A stretch of DNA of 47,611 bases from an uncultured Saprospiraceae bacterium (GCA_938028705.1 CALIZI010000352.1:1-47611); one strand, 5' to 3'; positions 1 to 8,151 are shown, numbered from the stretch's first letter. A program made the numbers and translations. Notes: generated from the letters alone by a model not told the origin.

Positions 1-65
1 ATCAATATAAGATTTGGACGGGAAGTATGCTGACCAGACTGATAGCGAAACTAAACGAAGAATAA

Positions 66-239
66 GAGCATGTTTGGAGGCTATCCGTTTAAGTTTGCTT
101 GCGGGATAGTACTCGTCTGACGAAGGTTTTTGTGAAATGTAGTGATTTGTCTCATAAAATATTCGCACTGAATAAAGGGATTCGTCTGACGAGTATTCGC
201 TTTGGGCAAAGTTAAATGGGTAGCCTCCAAACATGCTCT
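66..239. repeat. Inverted-repeat element, family A copy 1
   Basis: Two arms of about 58 bases (66-124 and 181-239) are imperfect reverse complements. The innermost 15 bases (110-124 and 181-195), centred on TCGTCTGACGA, match exactly. The loop at about 125-180 resembles the loop of a second copy at 28847-28931, so this is a dispersed element rather than a chance hairpin. It contains no ORF and lies directly upstream of the TIR-like/nuclease cassette. It could be a MITE-like mobile element or a transcription boundary; the sequence does not decide. Confidence 0.8.
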
Positions 240-271
240 AAGCGTGATTCACATTATAAAAAACATTTATT

Positions 272-766
272 ATGCATATATTTCTTGCGTGTTCGGATGA
301 AAGAATCTATACAACAATGGAGGATTTCAGAAGTGAATTAAGGAAAAAAGAAGGTGTTGTGACACTTTATCGCGACCTGCATCTCTCCTACGGTGGAGAG
401 CTTCCTAAAGATGTTGCCAGAGGAGGCATTAAACCCTCCAATGTGGTATTAGCCATCATACAAGAGGGGGATACTGACGTTGAGCAAATTGAAAGATCCA
501 TTGGATTTGCCGGAGATTTTTACAAACCCGTATTGGTCATTATACAAAATACTGCCTTGACTCACGAACTGCAAAAAAAGTACCCCGATGCCGTTATTTT
601 TGATGAAGAACATCCCGAAAAAATCCAAGAAATCATCAGCAAGAGAGCCGAAAAAGTCTATCAAAGTCCTGATGTCAATTTTAAAAAGGAAGTCATTTGG
701 CGATTATTTGAACTCGCCGCCAAATACTTTGTCAAAACCTACCAACTCGCTACACAAGTCGCTTAG
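272..766 (+). CDS. TIR/SLOG-like small protein (first gene of nuclease cassette)
   Basis: A protein of 164 residues with no signal peptide or membrane segment, so probably cytoplasmic. The order of segments suggests a Rossmann-like TIR or SLOG fold: an N-terminal beta strand (MHIFLACSD), a helix (DFRSELRKK), a charged stretch with YRD, a strand after IKPSN (VVLAII), then a Glu-containing helix (QIERSIGFAGDFYKP) leading into strand VLVII. That Glu followed by a strand is where TIR NADases carry their catalytic Glu, but I cannot prove activity. The gene at 1300-1791 aligns along most of its length (IKPSN with IKSSH, QEGD with QDGD, the Glu helix, the Pro before the strand), so the two are divergent paralogues. 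It starts an operon with the Mrr-like nuclease 36 bases downstream. The family is not firmly recognised; a DUF4062-like or nucleoside 2-deoxyribosyltransferase-like fold is an alternative. Confidence 0.55.
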   Translation: MHIFLACSDERIYTTMEDFRSELRKKEGVVTLYRDLHLSYGGELPKDVARGGIKPSNVVLAIIQEGDTDVEQIERSIGFAGDFYKPVLVIIQNTALTHELQKKYPDAVIFDEEHPEKIQEIISKRAEKVYQSPDVNFKKEVIWRLFELAAKYFVKTYQLATQVA

Positions 767-802
767 TTTTGATTTTTTTTAATCTAAACCAAAAACCCAA
801 AC

Positions 803-1294
803 ATGAGATTAAGCCTTGACGATATTCGGGATTGGAAACAGTTTGAGGAGTTGGTCAAACATTATTTTGACGGCGTACAGGGACAAGATGAAAATACCGT
901 AGTCGCGTCCTTTGTCGAACCCTCCGGTGAAGGTGCTGATGGTGGCAGAGATTTGTTGGTCACTTTGAAATGTAAGGATTCCGTCATTGAATACGAGCGA
1001 ATATGGCTGGTACAGTGTAAATTTCACAAAGAATCTGTATCGCCGAAACACTTGGCGCAAACCAACATTATAGGATTGCTCCATCAATATAATGCCAATG
1101 GCTACTTACTGATTTGTAAAACCGGACCTACATCGGGTACTACTGATATGTTTGAGCGACTTCGCAGAAGTCACCATAGTAAATGCTTCAAGTTTCGTTT
1201 CGAGATATGGACGGGTGGGGATTTGATTAGAAAGATTAGCGATAGAAACGACTTATTACAACAATATTTTCCTGATTATTTTAAAACAAGATAA
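803..1294 (+). CDS. Mrr-like restriction endonuclease domain protein
   Basis: A protein of 163 residues with the PD-(D/E)xK nuclease signature of the Mrr group. An early helix (WKQFEELVKHYF) is followed by a Gly-rich turn with the acidic residue (GADGGRD, about residues 45-51), then the strand with the catalytic Gln and Lys (WLVQCKFH, about 68-75). After this come a strand/helix pair (NGYLLICKTG) and a C-terminal EIWTGGDL segment. This layout is known in short Mrr-like domains that serve as DNA-cutting effectors beside sensor or STAND proteins. Here there is no fused sensor; the sensors may be the TIR-like proteins on each side (36 bases upstream, 5 bases downstream). Full-length Mrr is about 300 residues, so this is a stand-alone catalytic domain. 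The nuclease fold call is fairly firm; the role in defence is inferred from context. Confidence 0.7.
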   Translation: MRLSLDDIRDWKQFEELVKHYFDGVQGQDENTVVASFVEPSGEGADGGRDLLVTLKCKDSVIEYERIWLVQCKFHKESVSPKHLAQTNIIGLLHQYNANGYLLICKTGPTSGTTDMFERLRRSHHSKCFKFRFEIWTGGDLIRKISDRNDLLQQYFPDYFKTR

Positions 1295-1299
1295 CAAAG

Positions 1300-1791
1300 A
1301 TGAAAGTACATATCTCAGATTCATTACCACGGTCGGAAGATTCTACAATCTCTGCTTTAGCATTCAGATTTCAAGAACAGAATTTTCGGACAAGTGTAAG
1401 CCTTTTCAAATACGAAGATGAACCTAATTTCAGCACACGTAGCGATATTAAAAGTTCTCATCTTTTTGTAGGTATCGCTACGCAAGACGGAGATAAATTC
1501 GACTTCGTTCACAAAGAATGGTTATACGCTTTAAAAGTACATATTCCCGCTATATTATTGGTTGAAGATGAGTTACTTACACTAAATCCTCAATTAAAAG
1601 ACCATCCGAATATACTGGTATTTAATCGTTTAAACCCTGACACTACTATTGCTCAGATCAATCAAAACATCAAAGAGGCAGCATTGAAACAGGAAGGAAA
1701 ACCAAATGATTCATTGGCTTGGATGATAGGAGGATTTGCTATCCCTAAATTGGTTGACTTATTATCTATACAAAAACAAGAAGCCGCATAG
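1300..1791 (+). CDS. TIR/SLOG-like small protein (third gene of nuclease cassette)
   Basis: A protein of 163 residues, starting 5 bases after the nuclease stop and so almost certainly co-translated with it. It is a divergent paralogue of the 272-766 product. Shared features are strand MKVHISDS, helix SALAFRFQEQ, IKSSHLFVGIATQDGD, a Glu helix (HKEWLYAL) followed by strand IPAILLV, and a late strand NILVF. The Glu before the strand is in the place of the TIR catalytic Glu. The C-terminal SLAWMIGGFAIPKLVDLL segment is amphipathic or weakly hydrophobic and might touch a membrane. All three cassette proteins are 163-164 residues long. Function is unknown; ligand sensing or NAD(P) cleavage would fit the fold but is not shown. 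Confidence 0.55.
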   Translation: MKVHISDSLPRSEDSTISALAFRFQEQNFRTSVSLFKYEDEPNFSTRSDIKSSHLFVGIATQDGDKFDFVHKEWLYALKVHIPAILLVEDELLTLNPQLKDHPNILVFNRLNPDTTIAQINQNIKEAALKQEGKPNDSLAWMIGGFAIPKLVDLLSIQKQEAA

Positions 1792-1804
1792 AAAGGCATT
1801 ATAA

Positions 1805-1837
1805 AAAAGGATAAAACCAAACTGATTTTATCCTTTT
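1805..1837 (+). terminator. Hairpin terminator after the nuclease cassette
   Basis: Perfect 12-bp stem (1805-1816 with 1826-1837) and a 9-base loop, 13 bases after the stop codon of the third cassette gene. The stem ends in TTTT. Because the stem is itself A-rich on one side and T-rich on the other, it could work in both directions. The following 120 bases up to the OmpA gene are AT-rich and featureless. Confidence 0.75.
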
Positions 1838-1966
1838 GTAATATTCAAATTATTATTTTAAAATAAATAAAATTTATAAATACTTTATTTTTAATATAAA
1901 AAATATTATAAAATAATTTTATTAATAATTATTAAAATAATCAAGATAGTTCGATAAACCATTCGC

Positions 1967-4249
1967 TTAATTCGTATTCCCCACTACCTTCACCTCTGTA
2001 CGACGATTTTCCTGATGCTGCTCTTCGCTACATTTTACGCCATCCGTACAACCATTGACGGTTTGAGATTCGCCATAACCTCTCGCACTAAAGCGACCTT
2101 CACTAATCCCTCTCTCTTTAAGATATTGTGCCACTTCACCTGCACGACGAGTAGATAATTTATTATTATAACTCGAGGGTCCGCGGGCATCTGTATGTGA
2201 GCCGATTTCGACAATCACACTCGGATTGGCTTGAATGAGATTATAAATAATAATCAATTCATCCTGATACAATTCCTGTACGCTGGCACGGTCAAAATCG
2301 TGATACAAAGTCGGAAAACCCAATGGACGTGCAGGTGGAATCGGAAAATTGGGGGGAGTAATTGTCGTAGGTGGAACTGTTGTCGTTCCTCCGGTTACTT
2401 CTACGACTTCGACCACTTCATCCGTTTTTGTAGGTACAGAATTGAGCGCAAGGTCGGCAGTAATATTTTGTGAAGAAGTCCGACCTCGTGTACAGATATT
2501 TTCGGTACTGACAAGGTAGCCTTGTTTTTGTGCTTTAATCAAATAACAACATCCGGGGCGAAGTTTCAGATTGAATCCACCGCTCGAATTGGTCTCCATA
2601 ACATCTACGGGTTCGCCGCAGTCATTGGTAATCGTCAGGCTGGTTTTACCTATCGTTTGTCCGCCTGTTCCGGTAACAGTTCCTGCCAAGCTAAACTCCA
2701 ACGGACGGTCAAGCGGAATACTGACCAATAGCTTTTCACCGCTTTTATATCCTTTGGTGGAAGCCGCTGCGGAATTAGCTTTGTAATCATCTTTATCCGC
2801 TTCAATACGGCAAGTGCGCGAAAGCGGCATTTCAAAGAAAATACGCCCGTCACTACCTGTCGTAAATTCGCGTTCATTACAATTCATCTCCACTAATGCT
2901 GCCTCTAATGGTTCACCCGAATTTTTATCATAGACCAGCAATTCTACGTCCACCGCTTCGCGTTGGAACATATAAAGGTCGTCATTGCCATTACCTCCTG
3001 CCCTATTGGAAGAGTAAAAACCAATACTTTTATCATCACTGAATGTCAAGCTGAAATCATCGGCATTGCTATTAATCGGCGCACCCATATTGGCTACCGG
3101 ACTCCATGCGCCATCTACGTCATTGCTATAAAAAATATCCAAACCACCCAATCCGGCGTGTCCGTTAGAAGCAAAATATAATGTACCGTCATCATGTATA
3201 AAAGGGAATATTTCATCACCTTCCGTATTGATGCCGGGAACATAAGCATTCATATTGATGGCTGGTCCCCAACGTCCGTTTTCGCTCATTGTCACATACA
3301 AATCCATACCGCCCATGCCGCCAGGCATATCAGAAGTGAAGTACATTTTTTCGCCGTCGGCTGTCACTGTAGGGTGTGCCGTAGAGTATTCTTCACTATT
3401 AAATGACATGCTTTCGACATCTCGCCATTCGTTATTTTCAAGCCGGGCAGTCAATATTTTGAGGCGTACTACACCACCACCGTCGCGTCCTATTCTATTG
3501 CCTTCTATATTATTTCTGGTAAAATAGATACGGTCTTGTGTTTTATTAAAACAAACCGGACCATCGTGAAATTTACTATTGATTTTAGAAGAATATTTGA
3601 CAGGCAGGCCAAAGTCATAACCGCCATTGGCAGCCGATTTTATTTCTGCATAATAGAGTTCCAAAAAGGGATCACCCGTCCACGTATGAATACGGCGAAT
3701 GGCTGCCCCTCTGTCTCTTTCAGAAGTAAATACGATGCCCTGACGGAAAAAAGACGCACCAAATTCATCCAATGTCGTGTTGACATCTTCAAGTTGTTGG
3801 GTACGGTAATAATCCGAGCCTACGGATTTGAGTTGGTTGACAGTTTCGGGTTCGCAGGCATTGCGGAGTATCTGTCCGCGCTCGTCGGAGGGTACTTCGG
3901 CGGCGTATTCCTTAAACCACTTGTCAGCTTGCTCGCACTTGTCGGTGGCTTGCAGGGCTTGTGCGTAGTAGAGTTTGTGCAGTGGTTCTACTTCGGGCAA
4001 ACGCACGACCTGACCGTACCAAAACGCCGCTTCGTTCATGTTACCAATCTTCCGATAACTCTCGGCTACTTTTATTTTTGCTCTCGATAGGTCACGCTTA
4101 TCCAATACATCCAAATAGTATTGAATGGCTTTTTGATAATTGAGTGCCTGAAAGTATTTGTCGGCTTTTTTCAGTTTTCTCTGTTGTGCAGACGCACTTC
4201 CAATGAACAAGCAGCACATTAAAAGCGTAAATATTATTCTGAATCTCAT
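1967..4249 (-). CDS. PorE-like OmpA-family protein (TPR, PD40 propeller, CRD, OmpA)
   Basis: A 760-residue envelope protein. A signal peptide (MRFRIIFTLL...SASA, about 21 residues) is followed by TPR-like helices to about residue 135. WD40/PD40-type propeller blades follow (repeats of the TSERDRGA, YFTSDMPGGMGGMDLY and YFASNGHAGLGGLDIFYS type, about 150-430). Two carboxypeptidase-regulatory-like beta domains lie at about 430-500 and 515-590, and the C-terminal OmpA peptidoglycan-binding domain at about 645-755 (HTDARG, LSTRRA, GYGES, NRRTEV). This order is the known architecture of PorE, a T9SS component that links the outer membrane complex to peptidoglycan. It sits downstream of a PorP/SprF gene and a type B T9SS substrate on the same strand. 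Paralogous OmpA/PorP pairs are common in Bacteroidota, so this may be a substrate-specific copy rather than the core PorE. Confidence 0.8.
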   Translation of the reverse strand: MRFRIIFTLLMCCLFIGSASAQQRKLKKADKYFQALNYQKAIQYYLDVLDKRDLSRAKIKVAESYRKIGNMNEAAFWYGQVVRLPEVEPLHKLYYAQALQATDKCEQADKWFKEYAAEVPSDERGQILRNACEPETVNQLKSVGSDYYRTQQLEDVNTTLDEFGASFFRQGIVFTSERDRGAAIRRIHTWTGDPFLELYYAEIKSAANGGYDFGLPVKYSSKINSKFHDGPVCFNKTQDRIYFTRNNIEGNRIGRDGGGVVRLKILTARLENNEWRDVESMSFNSEEYSTAHPTVTADGEKMYFTSDMPGGMGGMDLYVTMSENGRWGPAINMNAYVPGINTEGDEIFPFIHDDGTLYFASNGHAGLGGLDIFYSNDVDGAWSPVANMGAPINSNADDFSLTFSDDKSIGFYSSNRAGGNGNDDLYMFQREAVDVELLVYDKNSGEPLEAALVEMNCNEREFTTGSDGRIFFEMPLSRTCRIEADKDDYKANSAAASTKGYKSGEKLLVSIPLDRPLEFSLAGTVTGTGGQTIGKTSLTITNDCGEPVDVMETNSSGGFNLKLRPGCCYLIKAQKQGYLVSTENICTRGRTSSQNITADLALNSVPTKTDEVVEVVEVTGGTTTVPPTTITPPNFPIPPARPLGFPTLYHDFDRASVQELYQDELIIIYNLIQANPSVIVEIGSHTDARGPSSYNNKLSTRRAGEVAQYLKERGISEGRFSARGYGESQTVNGCTDGVKCSEEQHQENRRTEVKVVGNTN

Positions 4250-4257
4250 CTTTATTG

Positions 4258-4570
4258 TTAGTGTTGGAGTGTTGTGGTGTTGGAGTGTTGGAGTGTTGGA
4301 GTGTTGAAGTGTTGTGGTGTTGTGGTGTTGTGGTGTTGTGGTGTTGAAGTGTTGGAATATTTGATAAAGTATTTTTTAATTCAACTTTTGTATTGCAATT
4401 ATTTTATTGTATAAAATAATTAGTAATTTACAATTAATTGAAAATTACAAAACAAAAGTTAGGTTAAAAACCAACTTTAATACTACAACACTACGACACC
4501 ACAACACTACGACACCACAACACTACAACACCACAACACTACAACACTACAACACTACAACACGTCAACA
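4258..4570. repeat. Octamer tandem repeats arranged as an inverted pair
   Basis: About 90 bases of an 8-base tandem repeat (variants of GNNGTGTT) at 4262-4352 face their reverse complement at about 4485-4565, with an AT-rich loop of about 130 bases between. The pair fills the gap between the PorP/SprF gene and the PorE-like gene. Base-by-base variation between units suggests an old or diverging array. An apparent small ORF here is just translation of the repeat. Confidence 0.85.
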
Positions 4571-4572
4571 CA

Positions 4573-5595
4573 TTAAAAGTAGCGTGGGGTCACAATTTTA
4601 TCTTTATCATATTCCAATTCAAAGCCTACCATGACTTCATACGAACCGGCGGATACATTACTAATTTCGGTCAATGGAAAATCGTAGGCTGCGCCGATGC
4701 GTAAACCGTTTTTCATTTGGATGGACATCCAAAAATCCACTGAATCGTAGGAACTTATATCATTAAAGCCTTCAAAGGCAGAGCGGAAAGACACTCCAAG
4801 CCAAAGGGTTTCATTGAAGAGCAGAGAGGCATCAATATCAAACTCAGTAGGAGCGGTAATACCTATACTTTCATCACCCTGAGTCTCCCGAAATTCGCCG
4901 AAGAGTCCGACATTTTTAATCAAAAAAGAAGGTTTGAAATCTACTGCTTCACTCAATTTGATGACGACACCGCCCATAGCATAATAATGACGATAGTAGC
5001 GGGCAAAAAGATTGTCGGAATCGGGGTCAATACCTTCACGTCTCAAATCACTACCCAAAATATGTGGTACGGAAAAACCAAAATACAATGCCGGAGTAGA
5101 GAAATACAGACCTGCACCGAAGTTAGGTATCCAGAGGTTGCGTACCATATTGTCATCGCCTGTGAAGGCAGGGTCAGCGGCATTTTGTAGCGCAAGACCG
5201 GAAAAATCAGCCCGCCAATTATAAGCACCACCCTGCAAGCCAAGTGCAAGACTACCCTTGCCGGCAGGAATGCGGTAAGCGTATTGTGCATGTAAGCCGA
5301 CTTGTTCGGTAACGCCGATGACATCGCGCGAAGCGGTCAAACCAAAACCTACGCGATCGCCCCTCATAGGCGTGTGCATAGAGAAAACCTGCGTAACGGG
5401 CTTGCCTTGATCGTCATTGAAACCCAGCCATTGGTCGCGGTGCAAAATATTGAGACTCAGATGCTCGCTGCTACCTGCATAGGCAGGATTGTACGAGAGT
5501 GTGTTGAACATATACTTGGTCAGCATAGGGTCTTGCTGTGAATATGCTGCGCCACTTATGAGCAATATAAAGAACAGTATTAGTATGTTTTTCAT
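4573..5595 (-). CDS. PorP/SprF family type IX secretion outer membrane protein
   Basis: A 340-residue protein with a signal peptide (MKNILILFFILLISGAAYSQ). The diagnostic N-terminal PorP/SprF sequence follows directly: QQDPMLTKYMFNTLSYNPAYAGS, then LNILHRDQW. The rest is alternating amphipathic strands of an outer membrane barrel, with typical family segments such as HAQYAYRIP and LRIGAAYDFPL. Known SprF proteins are needed for secretion or surface attachment of particular T9SS type B substrates (SprF for SprB in Flavobacterium). The gene upstream (5811-6761) encodes such a type B substrate and the gene downstream a PorE-like OmpA protein, so the three probably form one surface-display module. 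Start and length fit the family. Confidence 0.88.
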   Translation of the reverse strand: MKNILILFFILLISGAAYSQQDPMLTKYMFNTLSYNPAYAGSSEHLSLNILHRDQWLGFNDDQGKPVTQVFSMHTPMRGDRVGFGLTASRDVIGVTEQVGLHAQYAYRIPAGKGSLALGLQGGAYNWRADFSGLALQNAADPAFTGDDNMVRNLWIPNFGAGLYFSTPALYFGFSVPHILGSDLRREGIDPDSDNLFARYYRHYYAMGGVVIKLSEAVDFKPSFLIKNVGLFGEFRETQGDESIGITAPTEFDIDASLLFNETLWLGVSFRSAFEGFNDISSYDSVDFWMSIQMKNGLRIGAAYDFPLTEISNVSAGSYEVMVGFELEYDKDKIVTPRYF

Positions 5596-5810
5596 TATCG
5601 TTTATCGTTTCATTGAACATTTTATCATGGAAACATTGACCACTTATCATCAAGTTTTTTAAAAGCAAAGAAAGCTATTGCAACAAATATATTTTTTAAA
5701 ATAAATTAATATTTTTTTAAAATTTTAAATTAATTTATAAAAAAATATACATCAGGTTGCTATTATGATAAATTAATCATTAACCGTTCATCATTAATCA
5801 TTAATCAAAA

Positions 5811-6761
5811 TTATCGTTGTAATTGAATATAGCCGTCCTCTTTGTTCCCGTTTCCATCGTCAATCACATAGAAATATGTGCCGTCGGGCAGGTTTTCGCC
5901 GTTCCATGTACCATCCCAGTTATTTTGATAATCGGTGGCAGTAAAGACAAGATTGCCCCAACGATTAAAGATAGCTATTTTGTCCGTAACCGTTCCTTCA
6001 AGTCCTTCGATAATCAAAACATCATTGATGCCGTCATTATTTGGCGAAAAACCATTATAGACTGTAATTTCGGCAGCATCACATATTACATCTACCCGAA
6101 CAGTGGCAGTGCTGCACAATGTAGGCGCAATACACAGTTCATAGACCAATGAATCTGCACCGCAAAAACCTTCATTAGGGGCGTATGAAATGACATCTCT
6201 ACCATTTTCCTCTACTACAAATGTATTGGCATTGCCGGAAGGTACAATAACGTTAATCCGCGGATTGCCCGAAAAAATATCGTTATCTATCACCCGAATC
6301 AATACATTGTCGCCTTCATCAATTTCAATAAAATCATCCACAGCTTCCAGTGGGCTGGGCATTACATTTATCGTAAAAATAAATACCTGGCAAGTGTCTA
6401 TATCGCAAACATCAAGGCATAATATATCCGTACCGACATCAAAACCGGAAGTATAAGTGACGCACTCGTCACCCGGATTGATAAAATCTACCGTACCGTA
6501 CAAGAGTAGTTCGCATTCGAGATTCGTTACTGTAACAGGTAAGGTAAAATCGGTCAAATCAGGACATACCAATCGCGCCTCATCTTCTTCAAGGGTGATG
6601 GGATTTGGGAAAATCGTATCAAGGGCAAAATTAGTATGGGCTAGCTCACCAATAGCTGTACCCGTAGCCGGATAGTATAACAGACAGGATAAAAACAGGG
6701 TGCATATCATGCATATTCTTCTCATACTTTTCGTTTTTGATTTTTTTTCAAGCTGTGACAT
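5811..6761 (-). CDS. Secreted protein with type B T9SS sorting domain (gliding-motility-associated C-terminus)
   Basis: A 316-residue exported protein. The hydrophobic leader (RRICMICTLFLSCLLYYPATGTA) follows a charged stretch. A second in-frame ATG at 6725, right before that leader, is an equally good start. The middle has a beta-sandwich-like region with DDFIEIDEGDNVLIRVIDND (about 135-225), resembling bacterial Ig/cadherin-like repeats. The last 85 residues are the CHU_C/type B sorting domain: YNGFSPNNDGINDVL, IFNRWGNLVF, WDGTWNG, LPDGTYFYVI. Type B proteins cross the outer membrane through T9SS and depend on PorP/SprF partners; one is encoded immediately downstream. It is short for such substrates, which often exceed 1000 residues, so it may be a compact surface adhesin. 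Ligand unknown. Confidence 0.85.
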   Translation of the reverse strand: MSQLEKKSKTKSMRRICMICTLFLSCLLYYPATGTAIGELAHTNFALDTIFPNPITLEEDEARLVCPDLTDFTLPVTVTNLECELLLYGTVDFINPGDECVTYTSGFDVGTDILCLDVCDIDTCQVFIFTINVMPSPLEAVDDFIEIDEGDNVLIRVIDNDIFSGNPRINVIVPSGNANTFVVEENGRDVISYAPNEGFCGADSLVYELCIAPTLCSTATVRVDVICDAAEITVYNGFSPNNDGINDVLIIEGLEGTVTDKIAIFNRWGNLVFTATDYQNNWDGTWNGENLPDGTYFYVIDDGNGNKEDGYIQLQR

Positions 6762-6763
6762 TC

Positions 6764-6964
6764 AAGTCTGGATTTTGGATATTGGGGAATTAGGAAATTC
6801 GGTATTAGGTATCCCGATAGTTATCGGGATTTTTATTAAATAATTATAAAATTAATTAAGTATTTTTAATTTTTATAAAAAACAAACAACTGACAGTCAG
6901 TTACTTACGATTTAAAACCAAATTTCCTAATTCCTTAATTCCCAAAATGTCCAAAGTCCAAATT
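6764..6964. repeat. Inverted-repeat element, family F copy 1, in a gene-free gap (6762-7392)
   Basis: Arms near 6764-6810 (TTGGGGAATTAGG) and 6920-6964 (CCTAATTCC, TTCCCA, GTCCAAAGTCC) are imperfect reverse complements around an AT-rich core. A small hairpin with ATCCCGATAGTTATCGGGAT lies at about 6811-6830. The same arms and the CCCGATAACTATCGGG hairpin recur at 14430-14619. The rest of the 630-base gap holds 8-base tandem repeats of the GGGTAATT type (about 7098-7150), AT-rich DNA, and the promoter of the next gene. Confidence 0.75.
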
Positions 6965-7335
6965 CAAGTGCTTAGACAAGATATTAAATTCGCGCAAATA
7001 TCAACATCAAGTCTTTTGTCACGCTTTGTCAAAAAGTAAAGGTAAAGCTAATTTGTAAAGTCTAAAAACTATATACACAAAAAATTATCTTATACTTGGT
7101 CGGGTAATTGGGTAATCGGGTAATTGGGCAATCAGGTAATTAGGTAATTTATTGATTTTTAGTTAATAAAAAAATATTTTAAAAAATATTTAAATTTAAA
7201 TTAATTTATAATTAAAACATTGATATACCCTTATTTATTTTAATAATACCACTCCAAGGTCGTTTTTCATTCAAAAAAATGATAAACATTTGCAAAATAA
7301 GCACATTCATACATAAAATTTCGAGTTACTCTCAT

Positions 7336-7343
7336 TACCTTTG
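7336..7343 (+). promoter_or_regulatory. Bacteroidota -7 box (TACCTTTG) upstream of kbp
   Basis: TACCTTTG matches the Bacteroidota -7 consensus TAnnTTTG. Transcription would start near 7348, about 45 bases before the kbp ATG. No convincing -33 TTG is seen at the expected spacing, so confidence is moderate. Confidence 0.45.
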
Positions 7344-7392
7344 CCGTCAAATCAGATATACATATATTTAAAATTTTAAATTTATAAAAAAC

Positions 7393-7950
7393 ATGGGATT
7401 ATTTTCATTTCTAAAAAATGCGGGAGCTAAAGCATTTAATACCAAAAAAGAAACCACGACTATACCCGACACTTCAGATATAGACTTGCATGCCCTGCTC
7501 AATGAGCAAAAAGCACAGTCACTCGAAAAATTAGTCAATAGTATGCAACTTAATGTCAGTGATTTGGACATTACAGTAGATGATGATGTGGTGACTATTT
7601 ACGGCAATGCAGATACGCAGACAGATAAAGAAAAATTAATTTTATTATTGGGTAATGTAGAAGGTATTTCAGCCGTTGATGATTATGTCAACGTACTCAA
7701 TATTGACCCCAACGACAGCCCTACCGTTAGCTACGACCCAAGTGTGAATACCAACGACCACACCAATTTTGATGGTAGCGGTTCGCAGTTTCATACCGTT
7801 GTCAAAGGCGACTCCTTGAGCAAAATAGCCAAAGCCTACTACGGCGATATGATGAAATACCCTGTCATCTTTGAAGCCAATCAACCTATGTTGACCGACC
7901 CGGGCAAAATATATCCCGGACAGGTATTACGCATCCCTGCATTGGCGTGA
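7393..7950 (+). CDS. kbp: Kbp/YgaU-like BON-LysM protein
   Basis: A 185-residue protein without a signal peptide. It opens with MGLFSFLKNAGAKAF, close to the start of E. coli Kbp (YgaU). A BON domain (about 45-105: LNVSDLDITVDDDVVTIYG, GNVEGISAVDDYV) is followed by a LysM domain (about 133-184: FHTVVKGDSLSKIAKAYYGD, IFEANQPMLTDPGKIYPGQVLRIP), the same order as in Kbp. E. coli Kbp is a cytoplasmic potassium-binding protein needed for normal growth at high external K+. This copy has an N-terminal and linker extension of about 35 residues relative to E. coli. It appears monocistronic, with its own -7 box and a strong terminator at 8068. Confidence 0.85.
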   Translation: MGLFSFLKNAGAKAFNTKKETTTIPDTSDIDLHALLNEQKAQSLEKLVNSMQLNVSDLDITVDDDVVTIYGNADTQTDKEKLILLLGNVEGISAVDDYVNVLNIDPNDSPTVSYDPSVNTNDHTNFDGSGSQFHTVVKGDSLSKIAKAYYGDMMKYPVIFEANQPMLTDPGKIYPGQVLRIPALA

Positions 7951-8030
7951 GTGTGTGAGTGGTGAGTAGCGAGTGTCGAGTGTCGAGTAGCGAGTGTCGA
8001 GTGTCGAGTAGTGAGTGGACGAATTACGAG
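7947..8030. repeat. Short-period simple repeat (GAGTGTC / GAGTAGC units)
   Basis: Runs of 7-8-base units such as GAGTGTC and GAGTAGC begin at the kbp stop codon and continue for about 75 bases. Similar unrelated short-period arrays occur in other gaps of this window (4262, 7098, 9855, 34200). Confidence 0.75.
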
Positions 8031-8067
8031 TCAATGAATCATAAATCTCATTGAATTGAATGTGAAT

Positions 8068-8097
8068 AGCCGGACGATATTTGTCCGGCTTTTTTTA
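8068..8097 (+). terminator. Rho-independent terminator of kbp
   Basis: An 8-bp GC-rich stem (AGCCGGAC at 8068-8075 with GTCCGGCT at 8083-8090), a 7-base loop and a following run of seven T residues. It lies about 120 bases after the kbp stop, beyond the simple repeat. Confidence 0.9.
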
Positions 8098-8151
8098 TTT
8101 GTTGTACAACAATGCAGGTTAAAAGCCTGTTAAAAGACAAGTAAGTAATAT

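Noticed and set aside
66-239. Family A element as an attachment site of an integrated element
   Set aside because: No integrase, tRNA or direct repeat pair brackets the cassette; the second copy is 28 kb away with housekeeping genes between.
3536-4090. 184-codon plus-strand ORF opposite the PorE-like gene
   Set aside because: Antisense shadow of well-supported TPR and propeller coding sequence.
4407-4634. ORF rich in Thr and His in the octamer array
   Set aside because: Translation of a simple tandem repeat running into the 3' end of the PorP/SprF gene; no start signals.
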